From Bdellovibrionales bacterium GWA1_52_35 (GTDB lineage Bacteria > Bdellovibrionota > UBA1018), in the NCBI GenBank assembly GCA_001769805.1, contig MEPO01000009.1, positions 186,001 to 250,000 on the forward strand: a DNA stretch of 64,000 nt, given 5' to 3'. The notes beneath the pieces are model-generated. The model saw only the letters and a list, made by a program, of their open reading frames with translations, was not told the origin of the DNA and did no database searches. The stretch's first letter is position 1, and every line of letters begins with the position of its first letter. The translations under genes and the position numbers were made by a program. Of this stretch, positions 10,001 through 18,653 are shown piece after piece.

Positions 10001-10192
10001 GAGTCAATCGCTCGACCAATCAAGAAAACGGATGAGCTGACAAGCGCGAAATTGGCGGCTGCCCTGAAACTGACGAATCATATTCGGGTTAAGACCTCAG
10101 CCGAACTTCTGGAACGCCGGAGCAATCTCGACAAATATTCCAAGGACGTGAAGACGAAGCGTTACCTGGGGGAACTCGAGTTCCTTTTCTGA
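7046..10192 (+). CDS. Large exported protein of unknown function, probable C-terminal beta-barrel
   Basis: I do not recognise this 1048-residue protein. It starts with a signal peptide (cleavage near VRA-AD, residue 24). Residues of about 40-230 contain short repeated strands (LTQSSPDGKMLSFFDPRKKETIVWDL, VVNPSGQTVAVTTGKDVQLIDIGTGKVQ) resembling blades of a WD40/Tol-like propeller. A middle region with several Cys (CAECLAGYSD, CDSEYV) follows. The last 400 or so residues alternate polar and hydrophobic residues in strand-sized units, with the extreme C-terminus ending ELEFLF, a terminal aromatic typical of outer-membrane barrels. A periplasmic propeller joined to a barrel is therefore my reading. 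No operon partner is evident; the next gene is convergent and 14 bases away. Confidence 0.7.
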   Translation: MSFRLSCLWVSALFLSSADLVRAADPAPGCANFDLSEENTLLNLKPGTSNEILTVFSDDRSRLTVMDSKGATSFDVKSGQSRKLELGNIYLTQSSPDGKMLSFFDPRKKETIVWDLVKDKKSRTKSSGKTGSIRKVIASSIDIRKTAEGLQVGKFQIKLAPGAEPQWVVNPSGQTVAVTTGKDVQLIDIGTGKVQSVRTGARDIEAMEFFDDHRILLQTGTQLKVITPASFCVPRMRVSTAKDCAECLAGYSDISDVRDIEAVHRNGLCDSEYVRSRWAKESTLPGEGSFTAEQLKRMLLELAKPGAFLPEKHLPALVAAFDAGIQNSEPDLTLHALAGIFTTDPEVYEQLTDQYPSLGGLKPKGLKACRSEKENGRVQKALETYIRNSDLIALGREVDPKRRSSQPAPRFVLTVGSDLKEHQTGEWAAKKCQMIHEKVQLATDQPVDTACAAENVDQKLAQTVEQKKLSGRYGYLLGYHELKDGTLSYEVADWKQKYEKPLGQGVKFTLLDPSKDEQITHKLVKQVVTFDRNRRAVQELALLNGLKLSKRLTINAETGEYFDRQTSKKLDFENAYKLFEQEDPKQKNYLLGASEIALILGASMADYYTLSAEINKVDWQFGFWEGMRKKLIGTEGMRFDDNRSSLNIGHALAGTGYYIPCRTNNLSAMESFGCALIASYFWETFGEFREIWSINDMITTPVGGLAIGEPLYQNGKFFSRGSGGMLNSFGKAIFGGPQAINNWFNGIKSKPAEEVDEFGFPTDVWHQFSISAGYGTQSRSDKKGSEGTASVGFETQILNQSTYDKAGKADEIFKDTMYSKIKGRLSVGQMTDLEVMTKTVLAGYYKQDTKLDEKGKLSGYSFLIGPSTGVDLRQQKVKGGAEDMVATVNVLGSTIDVTGYKNGVRMRATLDVYGDFAMVRSYAIDDYARDSGREGLPSVLKLNDYYHAGGATVAASGSVSYKNLELSAEFKKQYLKGIDGSDRFQESIARPIKKTDELTSAKLAAALKLTNHIRVKTSAELLERRSNLDKYSKDVKTKRYLGELEFLF

Positions 10193-10206
10193 CATGAGTT
10201 CGTCAA

Positions 10207-11913
10207 TCAGGAAGTCGCCTTGAGGTGCTCTTTTTCGCGCTTAAATAGGCTTGTCCTAAGCCCTTTTCGGCGGCTGACTTCAGAAATCTCGGACAAAAAG
10301 CTTCCCGCCCATGCGTAAATATTGCGCTCTGAGACCTGCTCTCCCATGATCCGCATGCGCTCCGCCTGTTCAGAAGGCGGCATCATGATGGCCTGATGAA
10401 TGGCTTTTGCACATTCATTGGCCGAGTAGGGGTTAACGAGAAGGGCATGATCGAGCTCCATCGCCGCACCGGCAAAATGACTGAGGATCAGCACACCTCT
10501 CATGTCCGATCGGGCGGAAACAAATTCCTTGGCCACGAGATTCATTCCATCATGCAAGGGGGTGACGAGGCAGAAATCAGCCGCGCGGTAAAGTTTGTGA
10601 ATCTGCTCATGCGAGTGCTGTTTGAGTTTCAGGACGATGGGAGGAACTTTGGCGTAGGCAAAGCGCTCATTGATTTCCTTGGCGGTTGCCTTGATCTCAG
10701 AACTGAGTTCCGCATAGCGGGCGATCTTGGTCCGGCAGGGTGAAGCAATCTGGATAAAAGAAAACCGGTCGATCCATTCCGGATGCAGTTCCAGGAAAAG
10801 TTCAATGCTCCGGAAGCGTTCCACGATTCCTTTGGTGTAGTCGGCGCGGTCGACACCGACTCCGAGTTTTATTTCAGAAGGGAGCCCGAACTCAGCCAAG
10901 ATAGCCAGCCGTTCGTCTTCAAACGCTGAGTCTTCAATTGCATGTGGACTCGGCCAGTCCACACCGATGGGGAAAGGTTTGATGGTGCAGACGTGCCCCT
11001 GGTGAGTCACAGAAGAGGTCTCCCGGTCGACCTTTGCCTCTAAAAAGCGTTCGACCGAGGCAAAGAAATTGTTGCAATGAAACTGCGTATGAAAACCGAT
11101 GAGATCCGAAGCCAGCATCCCGGTCAGGAGATTCTCGCGCCAGGGGCAGATGCCAAAGGTTTCTGCGTTTGGCCAGGGAATATGCCAGAAGAGGCTGACG
11201 AGGGTCTCGGGACGGTTTTGTTTGAGAAGCTTCGGCAGCAGCGCGAAGTGATAATCCTGGACCAGAACCACCGGACGGCCGGGAAGCTTTTCGTCAGCCA
11301 TTGCTTTCGCGAACTGCTGGTTCACCTTTACGTATTTATTCCAGTCGCCCTCACTGAATCGCGGCCGGGTATGGGCAATGTGGCAGAGCGGCCAGAGACC
11401 TTCATTCGCAAATCCATTGTAGTACCCGTCCTCATCCTCTTTGGATATCCAGACACGCTTGAGCAGGTACTCCGGCTTTTCAGGGGGTACCTGCAGCTTC
11501 CCGTTTTTATCACTCATCTCGCGATCCGCCGAGCCACTGCCATGGGCAATCCAGAGTCCGGAGCAGGCTTTTACAATCGGTTCGAGGGCCGAGACCAGGC
11601 CACTGGCGGGACGCAAAAGCTTCGTGAGGGCTCCTTCGCGGTTGTGGATATAGGGTTCGCGATTGGAGATGACGCAGACTTTGGGTTTATCGAAAGAATC
11701 AAAGAGAAGCGATTTCAGGCGCTCCGCGTTCCAACGGGTGACGGTCTGAACCGTGGATCGCACGCGCTCCAGGCCGCGCTTCGAATGCTCAAGCGTCACG
11801 CGCAGCGGGGCGGGTTTTTTATGATACAACCAGGCGAGTATTCCAAAGGCAATCGCGAGCCAGAATAGCGCGGAAACGATTGCAACTTGGCTTTCAGTCA
11901 GTTCGATGTTCAT
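10207..11913 (-). CDS. otsA: Trehalose-6-phosphate synthase (GT20), membrane-anchored
   Basis: The enzyme should join UDP-glucose (or another NDP-glucose) to glucose-6-phosphate to give trehalose-6-phosphate. GT20 landmarks are present: SNREPY (about residue 83), QDYHFALLP (219), FWHIPWPNAETF (242), and GVDRADYTKG, where R356 and K361 match the phosphate-binding Arg/Lys pair, followed by PLHDGMNLVAKEF. Unusually, residues 9-30 form a hydrophobic helix followed by a basic stretch, and about 75 residues precede the catalytic domain, so the enzyme is probably tethered to the inner membrane with its catalytic part in the cytoplasm. No trehalose-phosphatase gene lies nearby. The motifs leave little doubt about the family; the anchor is inferred from hydrophobicity. 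Confidence 0.9.
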   Translation of the reverse strand: MNIELTESQVAIVSALFWLAIAFGILAWLYHKKPAPLRVTLEHSKRGLERVRSTVQTVTRWNAERLKSLLFDSFDKPKVCVISNREPYIHNREGALTKLLRPASGLVSALEPIVKACSGLWIAHGSGSADREMSDKNGKLQVPPEKPEYLLKRVWISKEDEDGYYNGFANEGLWPLCHIAHTRPRFSEGDWNKYVKVNQQFAKAMADEKLPGRPVVLVQDYHFALLPKLLKQNRPETLVSLFWHIPWPNAETFGICPWRENLLTGMLASDLIGFHTQFHCNNFFASVERFLEAKVDRETSSVTHQGHVCTIKPFPIGVDWPSPHAIEDSAFEDERLAILAEFGLPSEIKLGVGVDRADYTKGIVERFRSIELFLELHPEWIDRFSFIQIASPCRTKIARYAELSSEIKATAKEINERFAYAKVPPIVLKLKQHSHEQIHKLYRAADFCLVTPLHDGMNLVAKEFVSARSDMRGVLILSHFAGAAMELDHALLVNPYSANECAKAIHQAIMMPPSEQAERMRIMGEQVSERNIYAWAGSFLSEISEVSRRKGLRTSLFKREKEHLKATS

Positions 11914-12000
11914 GTGGTCACCACCTTTCGCTGTCGGGTTATACGTGGCCTTCTCGGAATGGTTGCGGCATCCTGAACTTTGGCGACCAGTTTTTGGCGA

Positions 12001-14070
12001 TTATTCTGAGCGCAGCGCTTCAATGATTTCGAGCTTCTCGGCTTTCAGGGCGGGGGCCATACCGCTTAGAATGCCGACCAGCAGGATTGAAATCAGTGAT
12101 AGCGAGATCGCGGCGGAGTCCAGGATCCACTCAAATTTGAGTTGGGGGATGAACTTCGTTGCGCCGAAGATCAGAAGCTCGTAAGCCGCAAATCCGAAGG
12201 TCACCCCGATTGCACCGGCAAGCGCGCATAAGGTGAGGGATTCGAGGAGAACCTGTACCCGAATGCTTCTCTGGGTGGCTCCGAGTGCCTTGCGGAGGCC
12301 AAACTCCCGGACTCGCTCGGAGATTGAGACGAGCATCATATTGTTGATCCCGATGCCGCCCACCACCAGCGAAAGAAGGGCAATCGCTGTCAAAAGAACT
12401 GCAAAGAGGTTCAGAAATCGTTTCATCTGAGAAACCAGCGTGCTGTCCGAATCCACATTGAACTGGCCGGATTTACCATATTTCTGCTGGAAAAAGGCTC
12501 GGATTTTTTTACTCGCTTCCTCAACATCGGATCCCGGTGCAATCTGTAGGCTGACTTCGTCCAGGGTATTGTCCCAGTAGCTGTTGACCGATTGGAAGTA
12601 GGTATAGGGAACCAGAACCTGGAAATCAGGTCTCCAGCGCTCTTTGTTTGTCTTCTGCTCGGCGAGAATTCCGATGACCAGACAGGGATAGGAGAGGCGA
12701 TCTCCTACGGTGATTGAAAGTATCTGGCCCAGAGGGTTCGTTTGCGCAAAAATCACATGGGCAATCTGGTAGCCGATCAGGCAAACCGAGCTTCGTGCAT
12801 CCGTGTGGTGCATCGCCAGGGGGCGTCCTGCCAGAATCCTGCGTCCGGTAATGTCCAGATAATCTGGCGTGACGCCCAGAATACGCACATTGTCTGAAAC
12901 TGAGCGGCCACCCGCACTGACAGAATTCCGCCAACTATACAGCAGTGGTGAAATACGTCGAACCTCGGGAAAGATACGCTGCAGAGGTAGAATGTCTCTT
13001 TCCCAGTTGAAAAAGTTGAAGGTCACGGCAGGGCGGTCTTTGGCTTTCAAACCGTGATTGGGATTTCCGCGCAATACGAGGTTATTGACCCCAAGAGTTT
13101 CGTATGTTTCCAGGATCTTTGCTTTTGTGAATTGGCCGAGAGTCACCATGGCCAGGACTGCCGAAATTCCGATGACTACGCCAAGCATCGTGAGCAGTGA
13201 CTTGGTCTTGTTACGGATCAGGTTACCCACGGCGAGCGGAAAGACCGAACGTGAAATGGAATAATACAGTCTAGGATGGTCAATAATCTCCCGAAAGAAA
13301 CTGAGCATGCGCTGGGACGTTCCTCCGAGAGCCTTTGACATAAGATCGCTTTGCTTCAGAAAGGTGGGGGAATCGCAGCCGGTAGCCGCTGGCTGATCGA
13401 TGAAAGCTCCGTCACGAAGACGATAAATTGTTTCGCAGTATTTCGCGATTTCCGGATCATGCGTGATGAGGACGACAGTCTTGCCTTCCCGATGAAGGCT
13501 CGTCAGGAGTTCCATCACCTGGCGCGCACTGGCTGTATCGAGATTTCCCGTAGGCTCATCCGCGAGGATCAGGTCCGCGTCATTCATGAGGGCTCGGGCG
13601 ATCGCTACTCGCTGCTGCTGTCCGCCGGAAAGCTGATTGGGCAGGTGACGAATATGCGTCGCAATTCCGAGCGTTCCGGCCAGTCGCAAGGCCTTCTCCG
13701 TATGCGCGTTCGTAATCGTCACTTCCTCACAGGGGTAGCGGGCCGGGAGCAGGATATTCTCGAGAACTGAAGTTCGGGCGAGAAGATGAAACTGCTGAAA
13801 AACAAACCCGAGCTTGCGGTTGCGAATCTTCGCAAGCTCATCCTCTGAAAGGCGGGTGATTTCCGTTCCGTCAATGAAAATCTTGCCGCGAGTCGGGCGC
13901 AAAAGTCCGCCCAGTATATAGAAAAGCGTGGATTTCCCTGAGCCCGAAGGGCCCTGGATTCCGACAAAGCTGCCCTTTTTGATGAGCAGATTCAGCCCGC
14001 GCAAAACCGGGACCTCTTCCTGTTCCAGGGTGTAATCGAAGTGGAGGTCTTTGATTTCAATCTGACTCAT
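12001..14070 (-). CDS. macB: MacB-type ABC exporter (ATPase fused to FtsX-like permease)
   Basis: The N-terminal ABC domain has Walker A ([16 protein letters not shown]), signature [15 protein letters not shown] and Walker B ([12 protein letters not shown]). One TM segment near residue 280, a large periplasmic domain (MacB core) and three C-terminal TM segments (FtsX domain, [15 protein letters not shown]) follow. This is the mechanotransmission-type exporter that drives a MacA-TolC conduit from the periplasm. The length of 689 residues is slightly above the usual 650 because of a linker after the ATPase. It follows the adaptor gene by 3 bases and is the last gene of the TolC-MacA-MacB run. 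Substrate (macrolide, lipoprotein, peptide or siderophore) cannot be told from sequence. Confidence 0.93.
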   Translation of the reverse strand: MSQIEIKDLHFDYTLEQEEVPVLRGLNLLIKKGSFVGIQGPSGSGKSTLFYILGGLLRPTRGKIFIDGTEITRLSEDELAKIRNRKLGFVFQQFHLLARTSVLENILLPARYPCEEVTITNAHTEKALRLAGTLGIATHIRHLPNQLSGGQQQRVAIARALMNDADLILADEPTGNLDTASARQVMELLTSLHREGKTVVLITHDPEIAKYCETIYRLRDGAFIDQPAATGCDSPTFLKQSDLMSKALGGTSQRMLSFFREIIDHPRLYYSISRSVFPLAVGNLIRNKTKSLLTMLGVVIGISAVLAMVTLGQFTKAKILETYETLGVNNLVLRGNPNHGLKAKDRPAVTFNFFNWERDILPLQRIFPEVRRISPLLYSWRNSVSAGGRSVSDNVRILGVTPDYLDITGRRILAGRPLAMHHTDARSSVCLIGYQIAHVIFAQTNPLGQILSITVGDRLSYPCLVIGILAEQKTNKERWRPDFQVLVPYTYFQSVNSYWDNTLDEVSLQIAPGSDVEEASKKIRAFFQQKYGKSGQFNVDSDSTLVSQMKRFLNLFAVLLTAIALLSLVVGGIGINNMMLVSISERVREFGLRKALGATQRSIRVQVLLESLTLCALAGAIGVTFGFAAYELLIFGATKFIPQLKFEWILDSAAISLSLISILLVGILSGMAPALKAEKLEIIEALRSE

Positions 14071-14073
14071 GAA

Positions 14074-14955
14074 CTATTGCTCTTTGAAAAGCTTCAGGAA
14101 GTCCGCTTGCATGACGGCGTCCCCCTCTTTGAGGCCCGAAATGATCTGGAATACTTCCTCGTTCTGAATTCCCACTTCGATCGGAACACGCTTGCCGCCT
14201 TTCAGCATGGCAAAATATTTGTCCTGGTCCTTTTGAATGAATTCATGCCTTAGAGTTAGCGTCTGGGGCAGCTTGTTGGCAAAAACGTCCACGATGACCG
14301 ACATGCCGGATTTGATCTGGCTGTCCGGATCGAGAATTTCGATACGGATTGGAAACTCAATCTTCGATTTGTCCCAGTCACGCTGCTCTTTAGCGGCCAG
14401 AGCGATTTGCCGGATCATCCCTTTATAGGTCCGGTTGGGAACCGCGGGAGCCCGGACCTGGGCTTCCTGGCCGGATTTGATTTTGGTGATTTCAATTTCG
14501 GGAGTGGTCGCATCCACAAACAGGCTCGAGGTATCATCGATCCGGACGATCAAATTCGAAAAATTGCCGTTGTCGTTCTGCGTGACGTATTCCCCTTCCG
14601 CCTTGTTCACTTGAACGACAGTCCCCGAATACGGTGCGCGGAGAGGGAATACCTCCTCATTGGGGTTTCGCAAAGTCTGACTGACGCTCACAATCGGATC
14701 TCCGGCTTTCACGTGATCCCCAACTCCAACAAAGAGCTTCTTCACGTAACCATTGTAAGGCGGTGTGATGATCATCTTGCGGGCGGGGTTCACGGTGCCA
14801 GCCACTGTCACGCGCTGGATTAGATCCTGTTTTTGAACGGTTCCAAGATTCATGGTTCCTGAGCTTCCGGGTGATTTCAACGCGAGGAAACCGGAAACCA
14901 CCAAAATAGCGAAAATCGCTGCAAGGCCGCGCTTACTGACGAGCCAGTGTTTCAT
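14074..14955 (-). CDS. macA: MacA/HlyD-type periplasmic adaptor
   Basis: A single N-terminal TM segment is followed by the lipoyl/barrel-sandwich halves (TVAGTVNPARKMIITPPYNGYVKKLFVGVGDHVKAG, APYSGTVVQVNKAEGEYV) and a beta-barrel domain ending with IIVDVFAN-type strands. The helical hairpin between the lipoyl halves is very short. It should connect the MacB-type ATPase to the TolC-type channel. I place the start at the ATG at 14955, because AAGGA lies seven bases upstream; a frame from 14970 has no such site. The gene start overlaps the end of the TolC gene by 23 bases and the stop is 3 bases from the MacB start, so the three are translated as a unit. Confidence 0.9.
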   Translation of the reverse strand: MKHWLVSKRGLAAIFAILVVSGFLALKSPGSSGTMNLGTVQKQDLIQRVTVAGTVNPARKMIITPPYNGYVKKLFVGVGDHVKAGDPIVSVSQTLRNPNEEVFPLRAPYSGTVVQVNKAEGEYVTQNDNGNFSNLIVRIDDTSSLFVDATTPEIEITKIKSGQEAQVRAPAVPNRTYKGMIRQIALAAKEQRDWDKSKIEFPIRIEILDPDSQIKSGMSVIVDVFANKLPQTLTLRHEFIQKDQDKYFAMLKGGKRVPIEVGIQNEEVFQIISGLKEGDAVMQADFLKLFKEQ

Positions 14956-16258
14956 AGAGAGTTCCTTCATAGGTACGGTATTCGGCTTCGCGCTCGAGTA
15001 GACTAAAGTACAGTGTATAATAATTAACGCGGGCCCTGAACATGTTGTCCATCCCGCTCACAAGATCGAGGTACGAGATCTTTCCGTCCCGGTAATCATT
15101 GCTTAACCGGGAATAACTTTCCTCTTCCATGACCAGAAGTTCCTGCTGAAGAGTGAAGCTTTCGTTCAGACGCTGCATTTCCTCTGCAAGCGCCATGATA
15201 CTGGCTTGTTGCTGGATCAGCTCAGCCTTGCGGCCCTGACGGTCGTTCGCCGTCTTATCCTCAGCGATCAAAACATTGCGCTTGCGAATACCCCAGTCCC
15301 AGAAATTGTACTGCAACGTGAGCATGACATTCCAATTGGTCGAACCACTCGCATATCCCGTAGGCGCGCGGAGATAGTCGCGGTACTGGTAATTGACGCC
15401 AGAGGTGAGAAAAGCCTGCGGCCAGTAATTCCTTCGGCTCAGGTCTGCAGTCTTGTCGCTGATCTGATTTTCGAGCTCCTGCATCCGGTAGAGGTAAGTG
15501 TTTTTGAGATTGGGAGATGACTCAGTCAGAAGCGGTTTGGCTCCGGGTGTCTGGGGCTGGAACTCCAGTGTAGGTCGCTCATCGGGCATCATGCCCAGAA
15601 GCTTGCGTAAACTGATCGCGGATTGCTCGCGCCTGCTTTTCGCACTCACGAGATCCAGAACGGCCCTCTGGGATTGAGCTTTGAGACGGAGATAATCCTG
15701 CTTGGTTTTGAATCCCTGCCGGTATTCGTGCTCCAGCTTGGTGAATTGTTTCTGGATTGCGATGAGCTGTTGTTGCTCGACTTCAATGAGCTGATGATTG
15801 AGTGAATAGCGGTAGAATTCCCGGGATATCTCGAGCGTGAGGGCTTCGCGCTTCCGCAGGGTACTGAGACGCGCCAATTCCTTATTGAGCGCAGCAATCG
15901 AAAGTCGCGTAAGCGATTCCCCATTGTCATATAGAGACTCGGTGGCAGAAACAGTGACCGAGCTTGTGAAGGGGCGGGTAGGGGATTGGCTGATCTCCGG
16001 AGAAATCCCCTGAACGCCATGAACGGCTGAAACATCCAGACTCGGCAGAAGCTTGGCCTTTGCGTTTAAATGTTCAAGATTGCGGATCTCTTCGTTCATG
16101 CGCTCGATGGCGAGACCTGGGGCATGGTCAGCCGCATACCGGATCGCATCCTGAAGGTTGAGGTTGAGTTTCAACGGCGGGGAGGAGGAAGCATGGCTGA
16201 GCGGTTGCAATAGAGTCGGGGAGGAGAGAAGCAATAGAACAAAATAAAATCTGTTCAT
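14933..16258 (-). CDS. TolC-family outer-membrane efflux protein
   Basis: The protein has a signal peptide (to about residue 24) and two related halves of long amphipathic helices joined by short beta segments (for example SVTVSATESLYDNGESL and MLTLQYNFWDWGIRKRN), the pattern of TolC-like trimers that form the exit duct. At 441 residues it is normal for the family. It is followed, with overlap, by the MacA-type adaptor gene, and preceded by only 8 bases by the PilZ gene, so it belongs to a PilZ-TolC-MacA-MacB operon. The assignment rests on helix pattern and context. Confidence 0.9.
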   Translation of the reverse strand: MNRFYFVLLLLSSPTLLQPLSHASSSPPLKLNLNLQDAIRYAADHAPGLAIERMNEEIRNLEHLNAKAKLLPSLDVSAVHGVQGISPEISQSPTRPFTSSVTVSATESLYDNGESLTRLSIAALNKELARLSTLRKREALTLEISREFYRYSLNHQLIEVEQQQLIAIQKQFTKLEHEYRQGFKTKQDYLRLKAQSQRAVLDLVSAKSRREQSAISLRKLLGMMPDERPTLEFQPQTPGAKPLLTESSPNLKNTYLYRMQELENQISDKTADLSRRNYWPQAFLTSGVNYQYRDYLRAPTGYASGSTNWNVMLTLQYNFWDWGIRKRNVLIAEDKTANDRQGRKAELIQQQASIMALAEEMQRLNESFTLQQELLVMEEESYSRLSNDYRDGKISYLDLVSGMDNMFRARVNYYTLYFSLLEREAEYRTYEGTLYETLARQ

Positions 16259-16266
16259 GAAAATCT

Positions 16267-16680
16267 TCAGTCTGCACTTTCCTGTTTCATCAGGTCGGAA
16301 ATCACGCGTTGCTTGAGCCAGCTTTTAAGCCGTGCATGAGCTTCGGGTTCAGTTGCTGAAAAGGAAATTCGCTTGGGTGTGAGCGTATCTGCGATCACGG
16401 TTGAGTTAAATACAATGGGCTCGCGATGTAGATTATCGGCAATGGAAACCTTGCATTGTTTGCCGATCATGCTGGGGGGCAGGGGATGCTTTAATTTCAT
16501 TCCCCCAAGGGAAATGTCTGTGCAAACGGTTTCGAATTTCTTCAGGTCACAATGAATGGTCACTGAATAGGAATACTGAAAGCGGTCATGTACCCGGCGT
16601 TCGGCGGCCGAAGTTTCAAATTCCGGGGCGGGCATGATCCGAAGGAAAACCAGAAGTTTTTCTATGAAGGATTGGAGCAT
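16267..16680 (-). CDS. PilZ-domain protein (c-di-GMP receptor candidate)
   Basis: The 137-residue protein carries both c-di-GMP-binding motifs of PilZ domains: R29-x3-R33 (RVHDR) and D55-x-S-x-x-G (DISLGG). A short hydrophobic N-terminus (SFIEKLLVFLRIM) may be a helix or membrane contact. I take the ATG at 16680; a longer frame from 16896 would overlap the upstream HAD gene by 131 bases and adds unstructured Ser/Arg-rich sequence. The stop is 8 bases before the TolC start, so it is probably co-transcribed with the exporter. The domain is clear; control of export by c-di-GMP is inference from position. Confidence 0.85.
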   Translation of the reverse strand: MLQSFIEKLLVFLRIMPAPEFETSAAERRVHDRFQYSYSVTIHCDLKKFETVCTDISLGGMKLKHPLPPSMIGKQCKVSIADNLHREPIVFNSTVIADTLTPKRISFSATEPEAHARLKSWLKQRVISDLMKQESAD

Positions 16681-16765
16681 TTTCTCGATTTTGCACCCGA
16701 AACGGTGTTTATTACAAGAAGTTATGCATAGTTGATCGAAATTAGCAACTGCGGGTCTTTTGCTG

Positions 16766-17686
16766 CTACTGCCTGAGAAGTCGCAAAATCGGGATGAGGC
16801 ATTTGGGATTTTGCTCCGATTGCGGAGTGACGAACTGGTAGCGTGCAGAACCGGTTTTAGCCAGTAATCGGGCACCCCGCCGATAAATCGAAGCATCGGT
16901 GAGAAGAGCGGTGTTGTACGTCAATTTGCCGGATTCAGCGGGATGCCATTGCAGCTTCCAGAGTACGTCGGGCAGGGGAATCTGTTCCTGCTTAGAAACT
17001 TCCAGAGCTTTGTCAACGAGGCCCACCATGCGCGTGAGCTTGTTACGATATTGGATATAAGCTTTTCTGGAAAGTCTGGTTTCAGAGAAGCTTTCGGGAT
17101 GACTTGGCGGGGGTGTGCCCACCCAGAGGAGATTTTTTTCCTGGCCGGGGTACGCATATCCCAGCCGGTCTTCAATCATAACAATGTTTTGGAGATCGGG
17201 AGCGGCCTTGAGCAGGTCTTTGCGGCCGTGGCGTCGCAAATCGTAATGCAGCTCTGAGGGAGGTGTGCGATCCAATTCATTCCAGGCGGCAAGACCGGTG
17301 GGCAGCGACTTCTCGTCCACAATATCGTTTCTGGAAAGTACCTTCGTCGCAATATCGATCGCACGTCGACCATCAGGTAATATCAGCTGACTGAGAAGCT
17401 CGAGATTCCGGTCCCGCGGGCCGCCGCTGTAAAACACGATTTTGGCGTTCGGTGCACGGGTGAGAAGCGCCTGAATCGCTTCTCCTGCGCCATCCAGGAT
17501 TCGGTAACGATGATCATTGATCGAGGAAGTCACGTTTCCCAGGCTGGATTCTGCGGGTCTCACCCAACGCGCGAGAGTGTCATCGATGTCAAAAACGAAA
17601 TAGAGCGGGGTGTCTGCCCACACATTCAGTGAGGCCAACAAAAAAATAAAAAAGCCGAGTAACCGGGAATAACGATAAGAACACAT
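16766..17686 (-). CDS. Exported HAD-superfamily phosphatase-like protein
   Basis: A signal peptide (hydrophobic core FFIFLLASL, cleavage near VWA-DT) is followed at once by YFVFDIDDTLARW, a HAD motif I (DxDDT) in which the first Asp would be the nucleophile. Motif II is probably IVFYSGGP, and IVMIEDRLGYAYP fits motif IV with an acidic pair. Such enzymes act on phosphate esters; export makes a periplasmic or surface substrate likely. C-terminal to about residue 230 the sequence is not recognised. It lies 85 bases upstream of the PilZ gene on the same strand and could lead that operon. AGGTAA precedes the ATG. Substrate unknown. Confidence 0.78.
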   Translation of the reverse strand: MCSYRYSRLLGFFIFLLASLNVWADTPLYFVFDIDDTLARWVRPAESSLGNVTSSINDHRYRILDGAGEAIQALLTRAPNAKIVFYSGGPRDRNLELLSQLILPDGRRAIDIATKVLSRNDIVDEKSLPTGLAAWNELDRTPPSELHYDLRRHGRKDLLKAAPDLQNIVMIEDRLGYAYPGQEKNLLWVGTPPPSHPESFSETRLSRKAYIQYRNKLTRMVGLVDKALEVSKQEQIPLPDVLWKLQWHPAESGKLTYNTALLTDASIYRRGARLLAKTGSARYQFVTPQSEQNPKCLIPILRLLRQ

Positions 17687-17790
17687 TTACCTGATCGAAT
17701 TATCCTGCCTCTTGTTTGTAAAGTCGATTCAGGAATGTCCCAGATTTCGATCTCTGTTACACAGCGATTGTCAAATAGTTGGCGCAGAGT

Positions 17791-17824
17791 AAAAATCAGG
17801 CGCCCGCCCAAGACGGGCGCCTGA
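17791..17824 (-). terminator. Rho-independent terminator of the small secreted-protein gene
   Basis: A perfect 11-bp stem (arms 17796-17806 and 17814-17824, loop of 7) is very G+C-rich and is followed on the minus strand by a run of five T. It begins just after, and slightly overlaps the approach to, the stop codon of the gene at 17831-18298. Confidence 0.88.
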
Positions 17825-17830
17825 CTGATC

Positions 17831-18298
17831 CTAGTTACAGGAAGGAATGGTAAGAGACTTGCTGAAAAGTGGCTGGCCGTTTCCGCCGTCAGAACCAATT
17901 GAGGCGAAATCGTAAACATCGACGAGGTAAGAGAGAGGACGATCTTTCTCTGTTGATGTGTACTGGGTGCAATAGGCGGCATCACCGAGGTATTCCCACG
18001 CGACGCATTGATTTTCCGTGTGGCGGATCGGGGTTTCTAAGTAGATCCTTTTGTACCCTTTGCAGGTGGAATTCTCTTCAGCAGTCATGCCGACACAAAT
18101 ATCCCTGTACGGATTGTGGGGACGAAGATTCGCGCCATCCACGCAAAGCTCATCCGCCGAAACCAGGAGCGGACCAAAATTGATCTGCGGAAAACTCGCG
18201 AGGAGTTTTGTGTCAGAGCGAATCTGATCCCAGGTCATTGAATTTGCAAACGCGGGCATCGCAAGAATCATTGCTAACGAAATAAGTATTGCCTTCAT
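17831..18298 (-). CDS. Small secreted Cys-rich protein, unknown function
   Basis: A 155-residue product with a clean signal peptide (MKAILISLAMILAMPAFANS). The mature part contains seven Cys (ELCVDGAN, DICVGMT, STCKGY, NQCVAW, AYCTQY, PSCN among them), suggesting disulfides and an extracytoplasmic location. I chose the ATG at 18298 because GGAG lies seven bases upstream; an ATG at 18304 would be too close to that site, and a longer frame to 18403 lacks a signal peptide. It has its own strong terminator and seems monocistronic. No family recognised. Confidence 0.75.
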   Translation of the reverse strand: MKAILISLAMILAMPAFANSMTWDQIRSDTKLLASFPQINFGPLLVSADELCVDGANLRPHNPYRDICVGMTAEENSTCKGYKRIYLETPIRHTENQCVAWEYLGDAAYCTQYTSTEKDRPLSYLVDVYDFASIGSDGGNGQPLFSKSLTIPSCN

Positions 18299-18653
18299 AT
18301 TCATTCTCCAAATGTGTTGTTCCTGCAATTGTTGCAAGAGGGCTTCTGAATATTGGAACCAAGGGGTCCGGTCAAGGCCGCTCTTTCGTGGTTTTCTGAG
18401 CAAAAAGTTTTTGCGCGCCGCATGTTCAGTATTAAATTATTTTTATCGTGCAGAATTCAATTGAGTGAATGGAGGAATTACAGATTTGTCATATTTTACA
18501 TTGGAGCCGTTTAAGCCAGAGTGGACGTACACGAAGGAGCAGTGACGAGCAGCCGGATTGTTAATTGCGAATCTTACGGGGCTATTCCCGGCCAATAAAA
18601 ATGAGCTACTTGACTTGTGCTGTGCTAGAATAGTAACCAGATTCTGAAATATT
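18299..18653. other. Intergenic region between divergent genes
   Basis: This A+T-leaning stretch of about 355 bases separates the divergent small secreted-protein gene and the copper-efflux operon, so promoters for both should lie here. I see no convincing metal-regulator operator; TTGACT and TAGAAT occur around 18610-18632 but with poor spacing. A short imperfect hairpin (TGCAA-TTG-TTGCA) lies near 18325. No gene or RNA is supported. Confidence 0.4.

Noticed and set aside
11077-11868. 263-codon plus-strand frame opposite the trehalose-phosphate synthase
   Set aside because: The minus strand has all GT20 motifs; the plus frame has no recognisable feature.
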